A stretch of 64,000 nucleotides of DNA from Rubellimicrobium mesophilum DSM 19309 (GCF_000600335.2 NZ_KK088553.1:40236-104235), one strand, 5' to 3'; numbered from the stretch's first letter, positions 8,805 to 18,235 are shown. The notes: generated by a model from the sequence alone, not told the origin. Program-made: numbers and translations.

Positions 8805-11246
8805 TCAGGCCCGCAGGCGCTCGTTCAAAGGGTCCCAAAGGGGCGCATCGGGCTGGACGGTCGCGGGGATGCGGGTCCCGAAGACCTCCACCTCCACCCG
8901 CGTCCCGGGCTCCGCGAGGTCGGCGCGCAGCATTCCCAAGGCCACGCAGCGGTCCACGCGGAACCCCCACCCGGCCGAGGTCGTCTCGCCGACCACGGTC
9001 CCATCCTGCCAAAGCGTGCTCATGTAGGGCGGGTCGAACTCCCCCGCCTCGACGGCCAGCGTCACGAACCGCTTGGCGACGCCCCGCTGCTTCTCGCGCT
9101 CCAGGGCCGCCTTGCCCCGGAAGGCCGGCTTGGTCCAGTCCACGAACCGCTCCAGCCCGCCCTGCAGCACCGAGTAGTCCGTGGACAGGTCCCCCTTCCA
9201 CGCCCGATATCCCTTCTCCAGCCGCAAGGAGTCCAGCGCCCACATCCCGAACGGCCGCAGCCCCAACGGTTCCCCCGCCGCCATCACCGCGTCCCACACG
9301 GCCGGCGTATCCCCGACCCGCGTATGCAGCTCCCACCCCAGTTCCCCCGCGAAGGACACCCGCGCGAGGAGGCACGGCCGCCCCGCCACCGTCGCCTCCT
9401 GATGCGAGAGCCACGGCCGCGACAGGTCCGCCTCCGTGATCCCCGCCAGGATCTCGCGGCTGCGAGGCCCGGTCAGAATCTGGCACGACCACTCCGCCGT
9501 CACGTCCGAGAGCCTCAGCCCCTCCGGCATATGCGCCAGCAACCAATCCCTATCATGCCACTGCGCCGCCGCTGCGGTGATGAGCAGGAACCGGTCCTCC
9601 CCCAGCGTCAGGATCGACATCTCCGTGACGATCCGCCCGTCCTCGTCCGCGAAGTACCCAAGCCCCATCCGCCCCGGCCTCGGCACTCGCCCCGTCACCT
9701 GCTCCGCGAGCCATTCCCCTGCCCCCGGCCCCTCCAGCACGAAGCGCGAGAACCCCGGCAGGTCGAGGATGCCCGCCGCGTCCCGCACCGCGAGGCACTC
9801 CTCCCGCACCCGCTCCAGCCAGGGCCCGTCCCGGCGCCACGTCTGCGTCGAGGCCTCGGACACGTCGTCCCCCGGCCGCGCATACCACAGCGCCCGCTCC
9901 CAGCCGTTGAACGCCCCATACTGCGCGCCCAGTGCGGAGGTCCGATCATGCACCGCCGACACCCTCTTGGGCCGCCCGGCGGGCCAGGCATGGCGCGGGA
10001 AGTGGATCGCGTATTCGTGCCCGTAGGTCTCCATCCCCTTGGCGACCGCATAATCGGAGTCGATGAAGTCCGTGAACCGGCGCGGATCGCAGGACCACAT
10101 ATCCCACTCCGTCCGCCCTTCCGTCACCCACTCCGCCAGCACCTTCCCCGCGCCGCCCGCCTGGCAGATGCCAAAGGTGAACACGCAGGCCTCATAGGCG
10201 TCCGGCACCCCCGGCATCGGCCCGAGCAGCGGGTTCCCGTCCGGCGCATAGGGGATCGGCCCGTTGATGACCCGCTGGAGCCCCGCCTGCCCCAGGATCG
10301 GCACCCGCCGCATCGCGTCCTCCACGATGGGCGCGATCCGCTCCAGATCGTCGGGGAAGAGCTGGAACGAGAAGTCCTCGGGCATCGGATCGTCCGGCGC
10401 CACCCAATGCGCCCGGCAATCCGGCTCGTAGGGGCCGAGGTTGAACCCCATCTTCTCCTGCCGGAGGTAGTAGCTCACGTCCACGTCCCGCAGCAGCGGC
10501 AGCTTCCGCCCAGCCCCCTTGGACCACGCCTCCAGCTCCGGGATCGTGTCGAACACCAAATACTGATGGCTCATCACCATCATCGGCACGTCGCGCCCGA
10601 ACCACGCGCCCACCTCCCGCGCCCGATACCCCGCCGCGTTCACCACCTTCTCGCAGCGGATCTCCCCCGCTTCCGTCTCCACGACCCAGCGGCCAGCCTC
10701 GCGCCGCGCCCCCGTCACCTTGCAGAACCGCACGATCTGAGCGCCGAGGTTCCGCGCCCCCTTGGCCAAAGCCTGCGTGAGCTGCGCCGGGTCGATGTCC
10801 CCGTCATGGGGATCATACAGCGCCCCCGTCAGGTCATGCGTCTCCAGGAACGGATAGCGCTCCCCGATCTCCCCCGGCGAGAGCAGGTCGAGGTCCATCC
10901 CCTGGTACCGCCCCATCCCCACGACCCGCGCGAACTCCTGCATCCGCTCCGGCGTGTGCGCGAGCCGCAGCGACCCCGTGACGTGGTAGTTCATCGGGTA
11001 ATCGACCGCCTCGGCCAGCCCGCGATAGAGCTGCGCCGAATACCGCTGCATGTTCATGATCGACCACGAGGAGGAGAACGTCGGCACGTTCCCCGCCGCG
11101 TGCCACGTCGAGCCCGCCGTCAACTCGTTCCGCTCCAAGAGCACGCAGTCCGTCCACCCGGCCTTCGCCAGATGATACAGCGCCGACACGCCCACGGCCC
11201 CTCCGCCGATGATGACGACACGGGCCGAGGTGGGCAGGACGCTCAT
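8805..11246 (-). CDS. Dimethylglycine dehydrogenase-like flavoprotein with GcvT domain
   Basis: An intact 813-residue protein. Residues 1 to about 400 form an FAD oxidoreductase domain (VVIIGGGAVG near residue 11; LTAGSTWHAAG with H49 as the probable covalent FAD site; YYLRQEKMGFNLGPYE; FGICQAGGAGKVLAEW). Residues from about 430 to the end form the folate-binding GcvT-like domain (FAGELGWELH, LRLEKGYRAWKGDLS). Organisation and motifs match mammalian dimethylglycine dehydrogenase, which makes sarcosine and 5,10-methylene-THF. It is the first gene of a - strand operon with a second copy of the family (15-base gap) and the mttB-like gene, and is divergent from an XRE-cupin regulator. The exact methylamine is not decidable from sequence. 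Confidence 0.87.
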   Translation of the reverse strand: MSVLPTSARVVIIGGGAVGVSALYHLAKAGWTDCVLLERNELTAGSTWHAAGNVPTFSSSWSIMNMQRYSAQLYRGLAEAVDYPMNYHVTGSLRLAHTPERMQEFARVVGMGRYQGMDLDLLSPGEIGERYPFLETHDLTGALYDPHDGDIDPAQLTQALAKGARNLGAQIVRFCKVTGARREAGRWVVETEAGEIRCEKVVNAAGYRAREVGAWFGRDVPMMVMSHQYLVFDTIPELEAWSKGAGRKLPLLRDVDVSYYLRQEKMGFNLGPYEPDCRAHWVAPDDPMPEDFSFQLFPDDLERIAPIVEDAMRRVPILGQAGLQRVINGPIPYAPDGNPLLGPMPGVPDAYEACVFTFGICQAGGAGKVLAEWVTEGRTEWDMWSCDPRRFTDFIDSDYAVAKGMETYGHEYAIHFPRHAWPAGRPKRVSAVHDRTSALGAQYGAFNGWERALWYARPGDDVSEASTQTWRRDGPWLERVREECLAVRDAAGILDLPGFSRFVLEGPGAGEWLAEQVTGRVPRPGRMGLGYFADEDGRIVTEMSILTLGEDRFLLITAAAAQWHDRDWLLAHMPEGLRLSDVTAEWSCQILTGPRSREILAGITEADLSRPWLSHQEATVAGRPCLLARVSFAGELGWELHTRVGDTPAVWDAVMAAGEPLGLRPFGMWALDSLRLEKGYRAWKGDLSTDYSVLQGGLERFVDWTKPAFRGKAALEREKQRGVAKRFVTLAVEAGEFDPPYMSTLWQDGTVVGETTSAGWGFRVDRCVALGMLRADLAEPGTRVEVEVFGTRIPATVQPDAPLWDPLNERLRA

Positions 11247-11296
11247 GGCCGAACCTTCGCTGAGGGGTGGGACGGGCCGGATGCTCGCATCCGCTT

Positions 11297-11332
11297 AGTG
11301 AAATCTCAAGCGATATTTTCACTCACTTGAAA
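11297..11332. promoter_or_regulatory. Candidate operator in the divergent flavoprotein / XRE-cupin promoter region
   Basis: The 135-base divergent gap holds an AT-rich patch unlike its surroundings. AGTGAAA at 11297-11303 is exactly inverted as TTTCACT at 11317-11323; the half-sites are 20 bases apart centre to centre (two helical turns). A third related half-site, TTGAAA, follows at 11327-11332. The likely ligand is the XRE-cupin protein encoded 50 bases downstream, controlling itself and the divergent operon. Binding is inferred from position and symmetry only. Confidence 0.5.
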
Positions 11333-11381
11333 CCCGCCGCCGTTTTCCGCCACAAGGGGCCAAGCCACGGAGGGACGCCCC

Positions 11382-11936
11382 ATGTCGCGACAGATCGGCG
11401 AGGACATCCGCGCGCTCCGCCGCTCCCGCGACCTGACGCTGCAGGCGCTCTCCTCCGCCATCGGCCGCTCGGTGGGCTGGCTCAGCCAGATCGAGCGGGG
11501 CCAGACCACCCCCTCCGTCCGCGACCTCGGCCTCCTGGCCGAGCAGCTCGGCATCCACATCAGCTTCTTCTTCCGCTCCTCCGCCCGCGACGAGGGCGAG
11601 CGCGGCCTGATCCAGCGCGCCCCCGACCGCGTCCCCATCGGCTCCATGGAGAGCGGCCTCTCCGAGGAGCTCCTCTCCCCCAAGCTCGGCGGCGGCTTCG
11701 AGATGATCCGCTCTGCCTTCGCCCCCGGGGCGAGCAGCGACGGCCCCGTCTCCGCGCGCGGGGCCGAGCACGGCGGCGTCCTCCTCGAAGGCACGCTCCT
11801 CCTCACCATCGGCGAGCAGGAGTTCCGCCTCGCCCCCGGCGACAGCTTCCAGTTCGCGGGCCAGCCCTACGCCTGGCGCAACGACGGCGAGACGCCCGCC
11901 ATCGCCGTCTGGATCATCTCGCCGCCGGTCTATTGA
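11382..11936 (+). CDS. XRE-family transcriptional regulator with cupin domain
   Basis: A 184-residue regulator. Residues 3-60 form a helix-turn-helix (IGEDIRALRRSRDLTLQAL, then GWLSQIERG, TPSVRDLGLLAEQLG). Residues about 100-184 form a small cupin barrel (EHGGVLLEGTLLLTIGEQEF, APGDSFQFAGQPYAWRN). Proteins of this layout, such as PuuR-like regulators, sense small molecules in the cupin pocket and control nearby catabolic genes. Divergent placement from the dimethylglycine-dehydrogenase-like operon suggests it controls that operon; it may also act on the TPP-enzyme gene that follows 50 bases downstream on the same strand. Ligand unknown. Confidence 0.85.
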   Translation: MSRQIGEDIRALRRSRDLTLQALSSAIGRSVGWLSQIERGQTTPSVRDLGLLAEQLGIHISFFFRSSARDEGERGLIQRAPDRVPIGSMESGLSEELLSPKLGGGFEMIRSAFAPGASSDGPVSARGAEHGGVLLEGTLLLTIGEQEFRLAPGDSFQFAGQPYAWRNDGETPAIAVWIISPPVY

Positions 11937-11986
11937 CGCCCCGCCCCGCGCCGGGCCTAGCTGTCGATCAACAAGGGAGGGACAGG

Positions 11987-13582
11987 ATGCGGACAGTGGG
12001 CACAGCCTTGGTCGAGGGCCTCGTCGCGCGCGGCGTGGACACCGTCTTCGGCATCCCCGGCGTCCACACCCTCGAACTCTACCGGGGCCTCGCCGGGAGT
12101 CCCCTTCGCCACGTCACCCCCCGGCACGAGCAGGGCGCGGGCTTCATGGCCGAGGGCCACGCCCGCGCCACGGGCCGCCCCGGCGTCGCCTTCGTCATCA
12201 CCGGCCCGGGCCTGACCAACATCCTCACCCCGATGGCGCAGGCCCGCTCCGAGTCGATCCCGATGCTGGTGATCTCCAGCACCCTCCCGCGCCACACCCT
12301 CGGCCGGGGCACCGGCGCGCTCCACGAGCTTCCCGACCAGCGCCGCCTCATGGAGTCGGTCGCCCTCTGGTCCCACACCCTCCTCGACCCCCGGAACCTC
12401 CCCGAGGCCCTCGACCGCGCCTTCGCGACGGCCACGACAGGCCGCCCCGGCCCCATCCACCTCGAAATCCCGATGGACGTGCTGGCCCTCCCCTGCGACG
12501 CGCTCCCCCCGCCTGCCGCGCCTCTTGCCCCGGCGCGCCCCGACCCCGCCGCCATCGAGGAGGCCGCCCGCCGCCTCGCCGCCTCGCGCCGCCCCGTGAT
12601 CCTCGCCGGCGGAGGCGCCCGCCGCGCCGCCGTCCCCCTCCGCGCGCTGGCCGAGGCGCTCGACGCTCCCGTGGTCACCACCGTCAACGGGCGCGGCCTC
12701 CTCGCCCATCACCCGCTCTCCGTCCCGGCGAGCCCCTACCTTCCCCCCGTCCGCGCCCTCCTGCGCGAGGCCGATGCCGTCCTGGCGCTCGGCACCGAGT
12801 TCGGCCCCACCGACTATGAAACCTACGAGGCCGGCGTGATGCCATCCCTCGCGGGGCTCATCCGCGTGGAGATCGACCCCGCCCAGGTCGCGCGCGGCCC
12901 CCGCCCCGACCTCGCCCTCCTCGCCGATGCCAGATCCGCCGCCGAGGCCCTCCTCGACGCGCTCCCCCTCGACCCCCGCCCCGGCGACGGCACCCTCCGC
13001 GCCACCCACCTTCGCGACGCCGCCCGCGCCACGCTCATCCCCGCCCACCAGCGCGCCCTTTCGGTGCTGGAGACGATCCGCGCCACCCTCCCCGGCACCC
13101 CCCTCGTCGGCGACTCGACCGAGCCCATCTACGCCGGCAACCTGTTCTTCGAGCCCGACGCCCCCGGCCTCTGGTTCAACTCCGCCATGGGCTTCGGCAC
13201 GCTCGGCTACGCGCTCCCCGCCGCCATCGGCCGGGCGCTGGCGGACCCCTCGCGCCCCGTGGTGGCGCTGGCGGGCGACGGCGGCCTCCAGTTCACCCTG
13301 TCCGAGCTGGGCTCCCTTGCCGACGCCAAGGCACCCGTCATCGTCCTCGTCTGGAACAGCAACGGCTACGCCGAGATCGAGCTGGCCGTGCGCGAGGCCG
13401 GCGTCACCCCCATCGGCGTCACCCCCTCCGCCCCCGACTTCGTCGCCGTCGCCCGCGCCTACGGCCTCCCCGCCGAGCGCGCCACCTCCCTCGACGCCCT
13501 CCCCGGCCTCCTGCGGCAAGCGGCGGAGCGTGGCGGACCGGCCCTCATCGACCTGCCCACCGCCGTCGTCCACGGGACCTGA
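11987..13582 (+). CDS. Thiamine-diphosphate-dependent enzyme (acetolactate synthase-like; possible 2-oxoacid decarboxylase)
   Basis: A 531-residue protein of the acetolactate synthase/benzoylformate decarboxylase superfamily, with all three domains: Pyr domain with [12 protein letters not shown] and the catalytic glutamate in [12 protein letters not shown]; central domain (about 190-320); and PP domain with the cofactor motif [19 protein letters not shown] followed by NSNGYAEI. The ATG at 11987 follows GGAGG at 11976-11980. Proteins of this type in related bacteria are often labelled 5-guanidino-2-oxopentanoate decarboxylase (AruI), but that label was not tested and other 2-oxoacid substrates fit equally. 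It is separated from an iron-type alcohol dehydrogenase by a convergent SnoaL gene, suggesting a decarboxylase plus aldehyde reductase/dehydrogenase pair. Confidence 0.75.
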   Translation: MRTVGTALVEGLVARGVDTVFGIPGVHTLELYRGLAGSPLRHVTPRHEQGAGFMAEGHARATGRPGVAFVITGPGLTNILTPMAQARSESIPMLVISSTLPRHTLGRGTGALHELPDQRRLMESVALWSHTLLDPRNLPEALDRAFATATTGRPGPIHLEIPMDVLALPCDALPPPAAPLAPARPDPAAIEEAARRLAASRRPVILAGGGARRAAVPLRALAEALDAPVVTTVNGRGLLAHHPLSVPASPYLPPVRALLREADAVLALGTEFGPTDYETYEAGVMPSLAGLIRVEIDPAQVARGPRPDLALLADARSAAEALLDALPLDPRPGDGTLRATHLRDAARATLIPAHQRALSVLETIRATLPGTPLVGDSTEPIYAGNLFFEPDAPGLWFNSAMGFGTLGYALPAAIGRALADPSRPVVALAGDGGLQFTLSELGSLADAKAPVIVLVWNSNGYAEIELAVREAGVTPIGVTPSAPDFVAVARAYGLPAERATSLDALPGLLRQAAERGGPALIDLPTAVVHGT

Positions 13583-13586
13583 CGCC

Positions 13587-13979
13587 TCAGGGCGCCATCT
13601 GCCGCCGCACCGCCTCGCGGTCGATCACCGACCAGACCTCCGCGATCCGGCCCTCCCGGAACAGGTAGAACACGTTCTCCGAGAACGCGACCGTCCGGCC
13701 GGTCGGCGGAAACCCCAGGAACTCCCCCACCGGCGTGCAGCGGAAGTCGAGCCGCGCGCCCACGTGATCCCCCTGCACCACCAGCAGCCCGATCACGAAG
13801 CGCAGGTCCGGGATGCGCTCCACCTCGTCGATCCGGGCGTCCCGATACTCGGCCGCCGAGCCGGGCACGCCGTTGTAGACGACGCTCGCCTCCAGAAACC
13901 CCGCGAGGTCGTCCCACCGCCGCTCGTTCAGGCAGTCGAGGTAGCGCCGATACCGCTCCGCCAGCCGGTCCTGGTCCAT
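13587..13979 (-). CDS. SnoaL-like / NTF2-fold ester cyclase family protein
   Basis: A 130-residue protein with the SnoaL pattern: [19 protein letters not shown] at the N terminus, then a conserved fold ending in [22 protein letters not shown], and [13 protein letters not shown] typical of the family. It lies between two + strand genes and ends 4 bases from the TPP-enzyme stop (convergent). The ATG at 13979 is preceded by a purine-rich AAGGGG; the frame stays open upstream but that part is low-complexity and unlikely to be coding. Members range from polyketide cyclases to stress proteins of unknown function, so no reaction is assigned. Confidence 0.75.
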   Translation of the reverse strand: MDQDRLAERYRRYLDCLNERRWDDLAGFLEASVVYNGVPGSAAEYRDARIDEVERIPDLRFVIGLLVVQGDHVGARLDFRCTPVGEFLGFPPTGRTVAFSENVFYLFREGRIAEVWSVIDREAVRRQMAP

Positions 13980-14147
13980 CCCGTCCCCTTCCGCTCCTTC
14001 GGGCTTCCGCCGTCCGCCCCACAATGGCCCGGGCCCCACCGAGAACAAGGGCTGCCCCCAGGGCCCAGACCGCCTCCTCCAAGCCGTTCCCCTTGCCTCG
14101 CCCACGATCCTCGCCAGAGTGGGCCCGCCCAACTCCAGAGGACCCCG

Positions 14148-15275
14148 ATGGCCCGCATCGCCTATCTCACGACCATCGACTTCGGCCCGGGCGAGCTCGC
14201 CACCCTCCCCGCCGCCCTCTCCGACCTAGGCCTCGCCCGCCCCCTCCTCGTCTCCGACCATGGCCTCGCCGCCACCGGCCTCCTCGACCGCGTGACGGCC
14301 CTCCTCCCCCCGGGCACCCCCCGCTTCCTCGACACGCCGCCCAACCCCGACGAGGACGCCGTCCTCGCCGCCCTCGCCCTCTACCGGGCCGAGTCCTGCG
14401 ACGGCCTCGTCGCGCTGGGCGGCGGCTCCCCCATCGACCTCGCCAAGGGGGTGGCCCTGCTGGCGACCCACCCCGGCCCGCTGGAGCCCTACGCCATGAT
14501 CCAGGGCGGCCTCGCCCGGATCACCCCATCCGTCGCCCCCGTCATCGCCATCCCCACCACCGCCGGCACCGGCGCCGAGGTCGGCCGCGCCGCGCTCCTC
14601 ACGCTCCGCGGCGGCCGCAAGCTCGGCTTCGTCAGCCCCCACCTGATCCCGCGCCGCGCCATCTGCGACCCCGAGCTCACGCTCGGCCTGCCCCCCGGCC
14701 TCACCGCAGCCACCGGCCTCGACGCCCTCTCCCACTGCATCGAGACCTTCCTCTCCCCCCGCGACAACCCACCCGCCGAGGCCATCGCCCTCGACGGCGC
14801 CGGCCGCATCTGGCGCCACCTCGAACGCGCCTGCGCGAACGGCCGCGACCTCGAAGCCCGCACCGCCCTGATGATGGGCGCCCTGATGGGCGGCCTCTCC
14901 TTCCAGAAGGGCCTGGGCGCCGTCCATTCCCTCAGCCACGCCCTCGGCGGCCTCAAGGACCTCCGCCTCCACCACGGCACGCTGAACGCGATCCTCCTGC
15001 CGCCGGTCCTCCGCTTCAACGCCCCCGCCGTGGGCGCCAAGCTCGCCGCCCTCAAGGGCGCCATGGGCCTCCCGCCCGACGCCGACCTCGCCGAGGAGGT
15101 CGCCGCCCTCAACCGCCGCCTCGCCCTCCCCCCGGGCCTCTCGGCCCTCGGCGTCACGCCCGACCGCTTCGACTGGCTCATCGAGCGCGCCCTGGCCGAC
15201 CACAGCCACCCCACCAACCCCCGCCCCCCGACGGCGGAGGACTACCGCGCCCTGCTGACCGAGGCGCTGGGCTGA
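14148..15275 (+). CDS. Iron-containing alcohol dehydrogenase (group III type)
   Basis: A 375-residue protein of the Fe-ADH family. The NAD-binding part carries [11 protein letters not shown] (near residue 90) and [11 protein letters not shown] (about 130-140). Metal-binding positions appear in [22 protein letters not shown] and [12 protein letters not shown], giving the usual Asp-His-His-His set. ATG 14148 has AGAGGA just upstream. Oxidises or reduces an alcohol/aldehyde with NAD(P); the partner TPP enzyme 0.6 kb upstream could supply an aldehyde. Substrate unknown. A long repeat-rich non-coding region follows. Confidence 0.85.
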   Translation: MARIAYLTTIDFGPGELATLPAALSDLGLARPLLVSDHGLAATGLLDRVTALLPPGTPRFLDTPPNPDEDAVLAALALYRAESCDGLVALGGGSPIDLAKGVALLATHPGPLEPYAMIQGGLARITPSVAPVIAIPTTAGTGAEVGRAALLTLRGGRKLGFVSPHLIPRRAICDPELTLGLPPGLTAATGLDALSHCIETFLSPRDNPPAEAIALDGAGRIWRHLERACANGRDLEARTALMMGALMGGLSFQKGLGAVHSLSHALGGLKDLRLHHGTLNAILLPPVLRFNAPAVGAKLAALKGAMGLPPDADLAEEVAALNRRLALPPGLSALGVTPDRFDWLIERALADHSHPTNPRPPTAEDYRALLTEALG

Positions 15276-15352
15276 CGCACCCCCGCAGGGTGGGTGGCTC
15301 CCGGCAAAGCGGAGGTTCACCCCCCGTCGCCACCCGACACCACCGAACCCTT

Positions 15353-15621
15353 CGCAGGGTGCGCTTCAGCGCGCCAGCGAGGGCAGGATCGGCCGCCGCG
15401 CCCTCCGTCCCTCGTAGGGCGGCGGTCCACCCCACCATCCCCGGCCAGCTCCGGTCGCCGCAGGGCGGGCTTCAGCCCACCATCCCCGGCCCGGGACGGC
15501 GCCCCTGCGGGCCGATTCGCGACCCGCCGAAGCGCCTCGCCCCAAGGGCCACGCAACACCCCGGCCCCTGCCGTTCCCGAGCCGGATCAACGATTTGCCT
15601 CGGGGGTGTTGCGTCGCCCTA
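15353..15621. repeat. Cluster of degenerate REP-like units
   Basis: Units begin with CGCAGGG or CGTAGGG followed by a short palindrome (for example GTGCGCTTCAGCGCGCC at 15358-15374 and GCGGGCTTCAGCCCACC at 15464-15480). Unlike the clean pairs elsewhere they all lie in one orientation and have mismatched arms, suggesting old, decaying copies. The last two (15551-15564 and 15600-15621) are inverted relative to one another and use a different core, GCAACACCCC. Confidence 0.65.
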
Positions 15622-15657
15622 CCCCCCCACCGAACGCCCCGTTTACGGATCGTTAAC
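15609..15657 (-). repeat. Box B dispersed repeat, copy 1
   Basis: Read on the - strand, this segment begins GGTTAACGAT, passes through GTTCGGTGGG and GGGTAGGGCGACGCAAC. The same order of blocks occurs on the + strand at 39125-39172. The match is patchy (three conserved blocks with variable spacing), so it is a diverged repeat or a shared regulatory module. This copy abuts the REP pair at 15551-15621. Confidence 0.45.
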
Positions 15658-16091
15658 CCCGCTCCCCCACTCTCTCCCCATCAGGAGCGCCGTCCCGCGA
15701 CGCCTCCCTTCGGCCCGCCCAAGACCTCAGAGCAGGAGGGCGCTTGCGTCGAAGGAGGACCTCAAGGAACGGGGCTCCCGTCGGCAGGGGCTTCGGACGG
15801 CCAGCCCCTCGCCAGGATCACAGGACCGTCCTCGCCCGGGACCCGGCCTCACGGCTGCGGAAAGGCACCCCCGGGTCAGAGCTCTTTGAAGGGACCCGGG
15901 TGCGCCGTCCCCCTGGGAGGCCATGGCGTCGGATTGCCCGACCGGCCGCAAAGACCCAGCCGCCGCCTGCCGAAGCAGGCCCCTCGCAAGGTCGGAGTGG
16001 CGTCCGCCTTGCGACCCTCGGGCACGACGGACCGGCGCGGCGCCAACCCCGCGCCCCCGTAACGGCCCGAGACCCCTTTCCCATGACGACA

Positions 16092-16123
16092 GGGGCGCGG
16101 ACCTCCGGGCCGGTCCGCGCCCC
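16092..16123. terminator. Strong GC hairpin downstream of phaB
   Basis: A perfect 12-bp stem: GGGGCGCGGACC at 16092-16103 pairs with GGTCCGCGCCCC at 16112-16123 around an 8-base loop. On the + strand it is followed by CATTT, but there is no true U tract on either strand. It lies about 140 bases past the phaB stop (phaB is on the - strand), so it could stabilise or end that transcript. Intrinsic termination is doubtful; the hairpin itself is certain. Confidence 0.4.
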
Positions 16124-16262
16124 CATTTCCCCCAACCCCGGCCGTCCGGCGCTTGGCGACGCCGCCACCCTCCACACGCGCCGAAGCCCAGCCCGTTGCG
16201 CCGCAACGAAAACGGGCCGAGGCATCGCCCCGGCCCTCCCGCAGCGACCCATCCCGGCGGCC

Positions 16263-16988
16263 TCAGGCCAGGTACTGCCCGCCGTTCGCCGACAGCGTGG
16301 AGCCGGTGATGAACCCCGCCGCGTCCGAGGCGAGGAACACCACGCAACGCGCGATCTCCTCGGGCTCGCCCAGGCGGCCCACCGGGATCGCCGGCAGGAT
16401 CACGTCCTTCATCACCTCCGGCTTGATGCCGGCCATCATGTCCGTGTTGATGTAGCCCGGCGCCACGACGTTGACGGTGATCCCCGCCCGCGCCCCCTCC
16501 TGCGCCAGCGCCTTGGTGAAGCCGATGTCCCCGGCCTTGGCCGCCGCGTAGTTGGCCTGGGCGAACTGCCCCTTCTGCCCGTTGATCGAGGAGATGCTGA
16601 TGACCCGCCCGAACTTGCGGTCGCGCATCCCGCCCCAGACCACATGGGTCATGTTGAAGAGGCCGGTGAGGTTGGTGTCGATCACCTCGTGCCATTGCTG
16701 GGGCGTCATCCGGTGGAACGGCGCGTCCCGCGTGATCCCGGCGTTGTTCACCAGCACCTCGACCGGGCCCAGCTCCGCCTCGACCTGCGCGACGCCGGCC
16801 TTGCAGGCCTCGTAGTCGCCGACGTTCCACTTGTAGGTCCTGATGCCGGTCTCCTGCGTGAAGGCCTGCGCCGCCGCGTCGTTCCCCGCGTAGCTCGCGG
16901 CGACCGCGTAGCCTTCGTCCTTCAGCGCCTTGGAGATCGCCGCGCCGATCCCGCGCGAGCCTCCGGTGACAAGGGCGACTCTCGCCAT
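16263..16988 (-). CDS. phaB: Acetoacetyl-CoA reductase
   Basis: A 241-residue short-chain dehydrogenase of the size expected for PhaB. NADP-binding glycine motif TGGSRGIG at residues 8-15; NNAG at 81-84; catalytic S134 region (VISISSING), Y147 and K151 in NYAAAKAG. It reduces acetoacetyl-CoA to (R)-3-hydroxybutyryl-CoA, the monomer donor for polyhydroxybutyrate. The thiolase gene lies 71 bases upstream on the same strand, giving the classical phaA-phaB pair; the PHB synthase is not in the window. Length, motifs and partner make the assignment strong. Confidence 0.92.
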   Translation of the reverse strand: MARVALVTGGSRGIGAAISKALKDEGYAVAASYAGNDAAAQAFTQETGIRTYKWNVGDYEACKAGVAQVEAELGPVEVLVNNAGITRDAPFHRMTPQQWHEVIDTNLTGLFNMTHVVWGGMRDRKFGRVISISSINGQKGQFAQANYAAAKAGDIGFTKALAQEGARAGITVNVVAPGYINTDMMAGIKPEVMKDVILPAIPVGRLGEPEEIARCVVFLASDAAGFITGSTLSANGGQYLA

Positions 16989-17059
16989 GACAAACTCCTC
17001 CCGTCCGATTTCCCTGGAAAACGGGGCGTCCTCGGTCCCGAAGGCGCCCGCTCAGGCCC

Positions 17060-18235
17060 TTACGGCCGCTCGACGCAGAGCGCGACGCCCATGCCGCCGC
17101 CGATGCAGAGCGTGGCGAGGCCCTTCTTCGCGTACCGGCGCTTCATCTCGTAGAGCAGCGTGTTCAGCACCCGCGCGCCCGAGGCCCCGATGGGGTGGCC
17201 GATGGCGATGGCGCCGCCGTTGACGTTCACGATGGACGGGTCCCAGCCCATGTCCTTGTTCACCGCGCAGGCCTGCGCCGCGAAGGCCTCGTTGGCCTCC
17301 ACGAGGTCGAGGTCCGAGACCTTCCAGCCCGCCTTCTCCAGCGCCTTGCGGCTTGCGTAGATCGGGCCCACGCCCATGATCGACGGATCAAGCCCGGCGG
17401 TCGCGTAGGAGGCGATCCGCGCCAGCGGCTCGATCCCGCGACGCTGCGCCTCCTCCTCGGACATCAGCAGCACCGCCGCCGCCCCGTCGTTCAGCCCCGA
17501 GGCGTTCCCCGCCGTGACGCTGCCGTCCTTGGCGAAGGCCGGACGCAGCTTCGCCACCGCGTCGATGGTCGCGCCGTGGCGGATGTACTCGTCCTGGTCG
17601 ACGACCGTGTCACCCTTCCGGCCCTTGATGACGAAGGGAATAATCTCGTCGGCGAACTTCCCGGCCTTCTGCGCCGCCTCCGCCTTGTTCTGCGAGGCGA
17701 CCGCGAACTGGTCCTGCTCATCGCGCGAGATCTGCCACTGCTGGGCCACGTTCTCGGCCGTCTGGCCCATGTGGTAGCCGTTGAAGGCGTCCCAGAGCCC
17801 GTCCTTGATCATCGTGTCGATGAAGCCCACGTCGCCCATCTTGTGCCCGGCCCGCAGCGGCGCGGCGTGGGGCGACAGCGTCATGTTCTCCTGCCCGCCC
17901 GCGCAGATGATGCTGGCGTCGCCCAGCATGATGTGCTGCGCGCCCAAGGCGACGGCCCGCAGGCCCGAGCCGCAGACCTGGTTGATGCTCCAGGCGGCGC
18001 TCTCCTTCGGCAGCCCGGCCTTGATGTGCGCCTGCCGCGCCGGGTTCTGGCCCTGCGCCGCCGTCAGCACCTGGCCCAGGATCGTCTCGCTCACCTCGCC
18101 CTTCTCGACGCCGGCGCGGCTCACCACGGCCTCGAGCACCGCGGCGCCGAGGTCATGGGCGGGGGTGTTGGAGAAGGCGCCGGAGAAGGAGCCGACCGCC
18201 GTGCGGGCGGCCGAGGCGATAACGACGTTGGTCAT
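17060..18235 (-). CDS. phaA: Acetyl-CoA acetyltransferase (biosynthetic thiolase)
   Basis: A 391-residue thiolase of standard length. The nucleophile is C88 in INQVCGSGL; the C-terminal active-site motifs are present as [17 protein letters not shown] (histidine) and TLCIGGGMG (cysteine). It condenses two acetyl-CoA to acetoacetyl-CoA, feeding PhaB directly downstream. ATG at 18235. The pair is separated by 71 bases, with a purine-rich ribosome site before phaB, and is probably one transcript. The acetyl-CoA released by the betaine pathway at the start of the window could enter here, though nothing shows co-regulation. Confidence 0.93.
   Translation of the reverse strand: MTNVVIASAARTAVGSFSGAFSNTPAHDLGAAVLEAVVSRAGVEKGEVSETILGQVLTAAQGQNPARQAHIKAGLPKESAAWSINQVCGSGLRAVALGAQHIMLGDASIICAGGQENMTLSPHAAPLRAGHKMGDVGFIDTMIKDGLWDAFNGYHMGQTAENVAQQWQISRDEQDQFAVASQNKAEAAQKAGKFADEIIPFVIKGRKGDTVVDQDEYIRHGATIDAVAKLRPAFAKDGSVTAGNASGLNDGAAAVLLMSEEEAQRRGIEPLARIASYATAGLDPSIMGVGPIYASRKALEKAGWKVSDLDLVEANEAFAAQACAVNKDMGWDPSIVNVNGGAIAIGHPIGASGARVLNTLLYEMKRRYAKKGLATLCIGGGMGVALCVERP

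Larger units (their letters stand above)
15276..16262. other. Long intergenic region with decayed REP palindromes and strong hairpins
   Basis: Nearly 1 kb separates the Fe-ADH stop from the phaB stop, and no frame in it looks like a protein. The first 350 bases hold at least three single REP-like units (15353-15376, 15413-15437, 15459-15482) plus an inverted pair at 15551-15620 built on GCAACACCCC. Further on there is a hairpin whose arms read ACCCGGGT at about 15893-15900 with a partner near 15868-15876, and a 12-bp stem at 16092-16123. The middle (about 15720-16060) is not similar to any RNA family I could recognise, including RNase P, tmRNA, SRP and 6S RNA. Confidence 0.6.

Noticed and set aside
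8187..11330. Very long open frame (over 1000 codons) antisense to the dimethylglycine-dehydrogenase-like genes
   Set aside because: High GC makes stop codons rare in antisense frames; the product is Arg/Pro/His-rich low-complexity sequence and the - strand carries clear enzyme families.
15276..16262. RNase P, tmRNA, SRP or 6S RNA gene in the long intergenic region
   Set aside because: None of the conserved sequence blocks I know for these RNAs is present on either strand.
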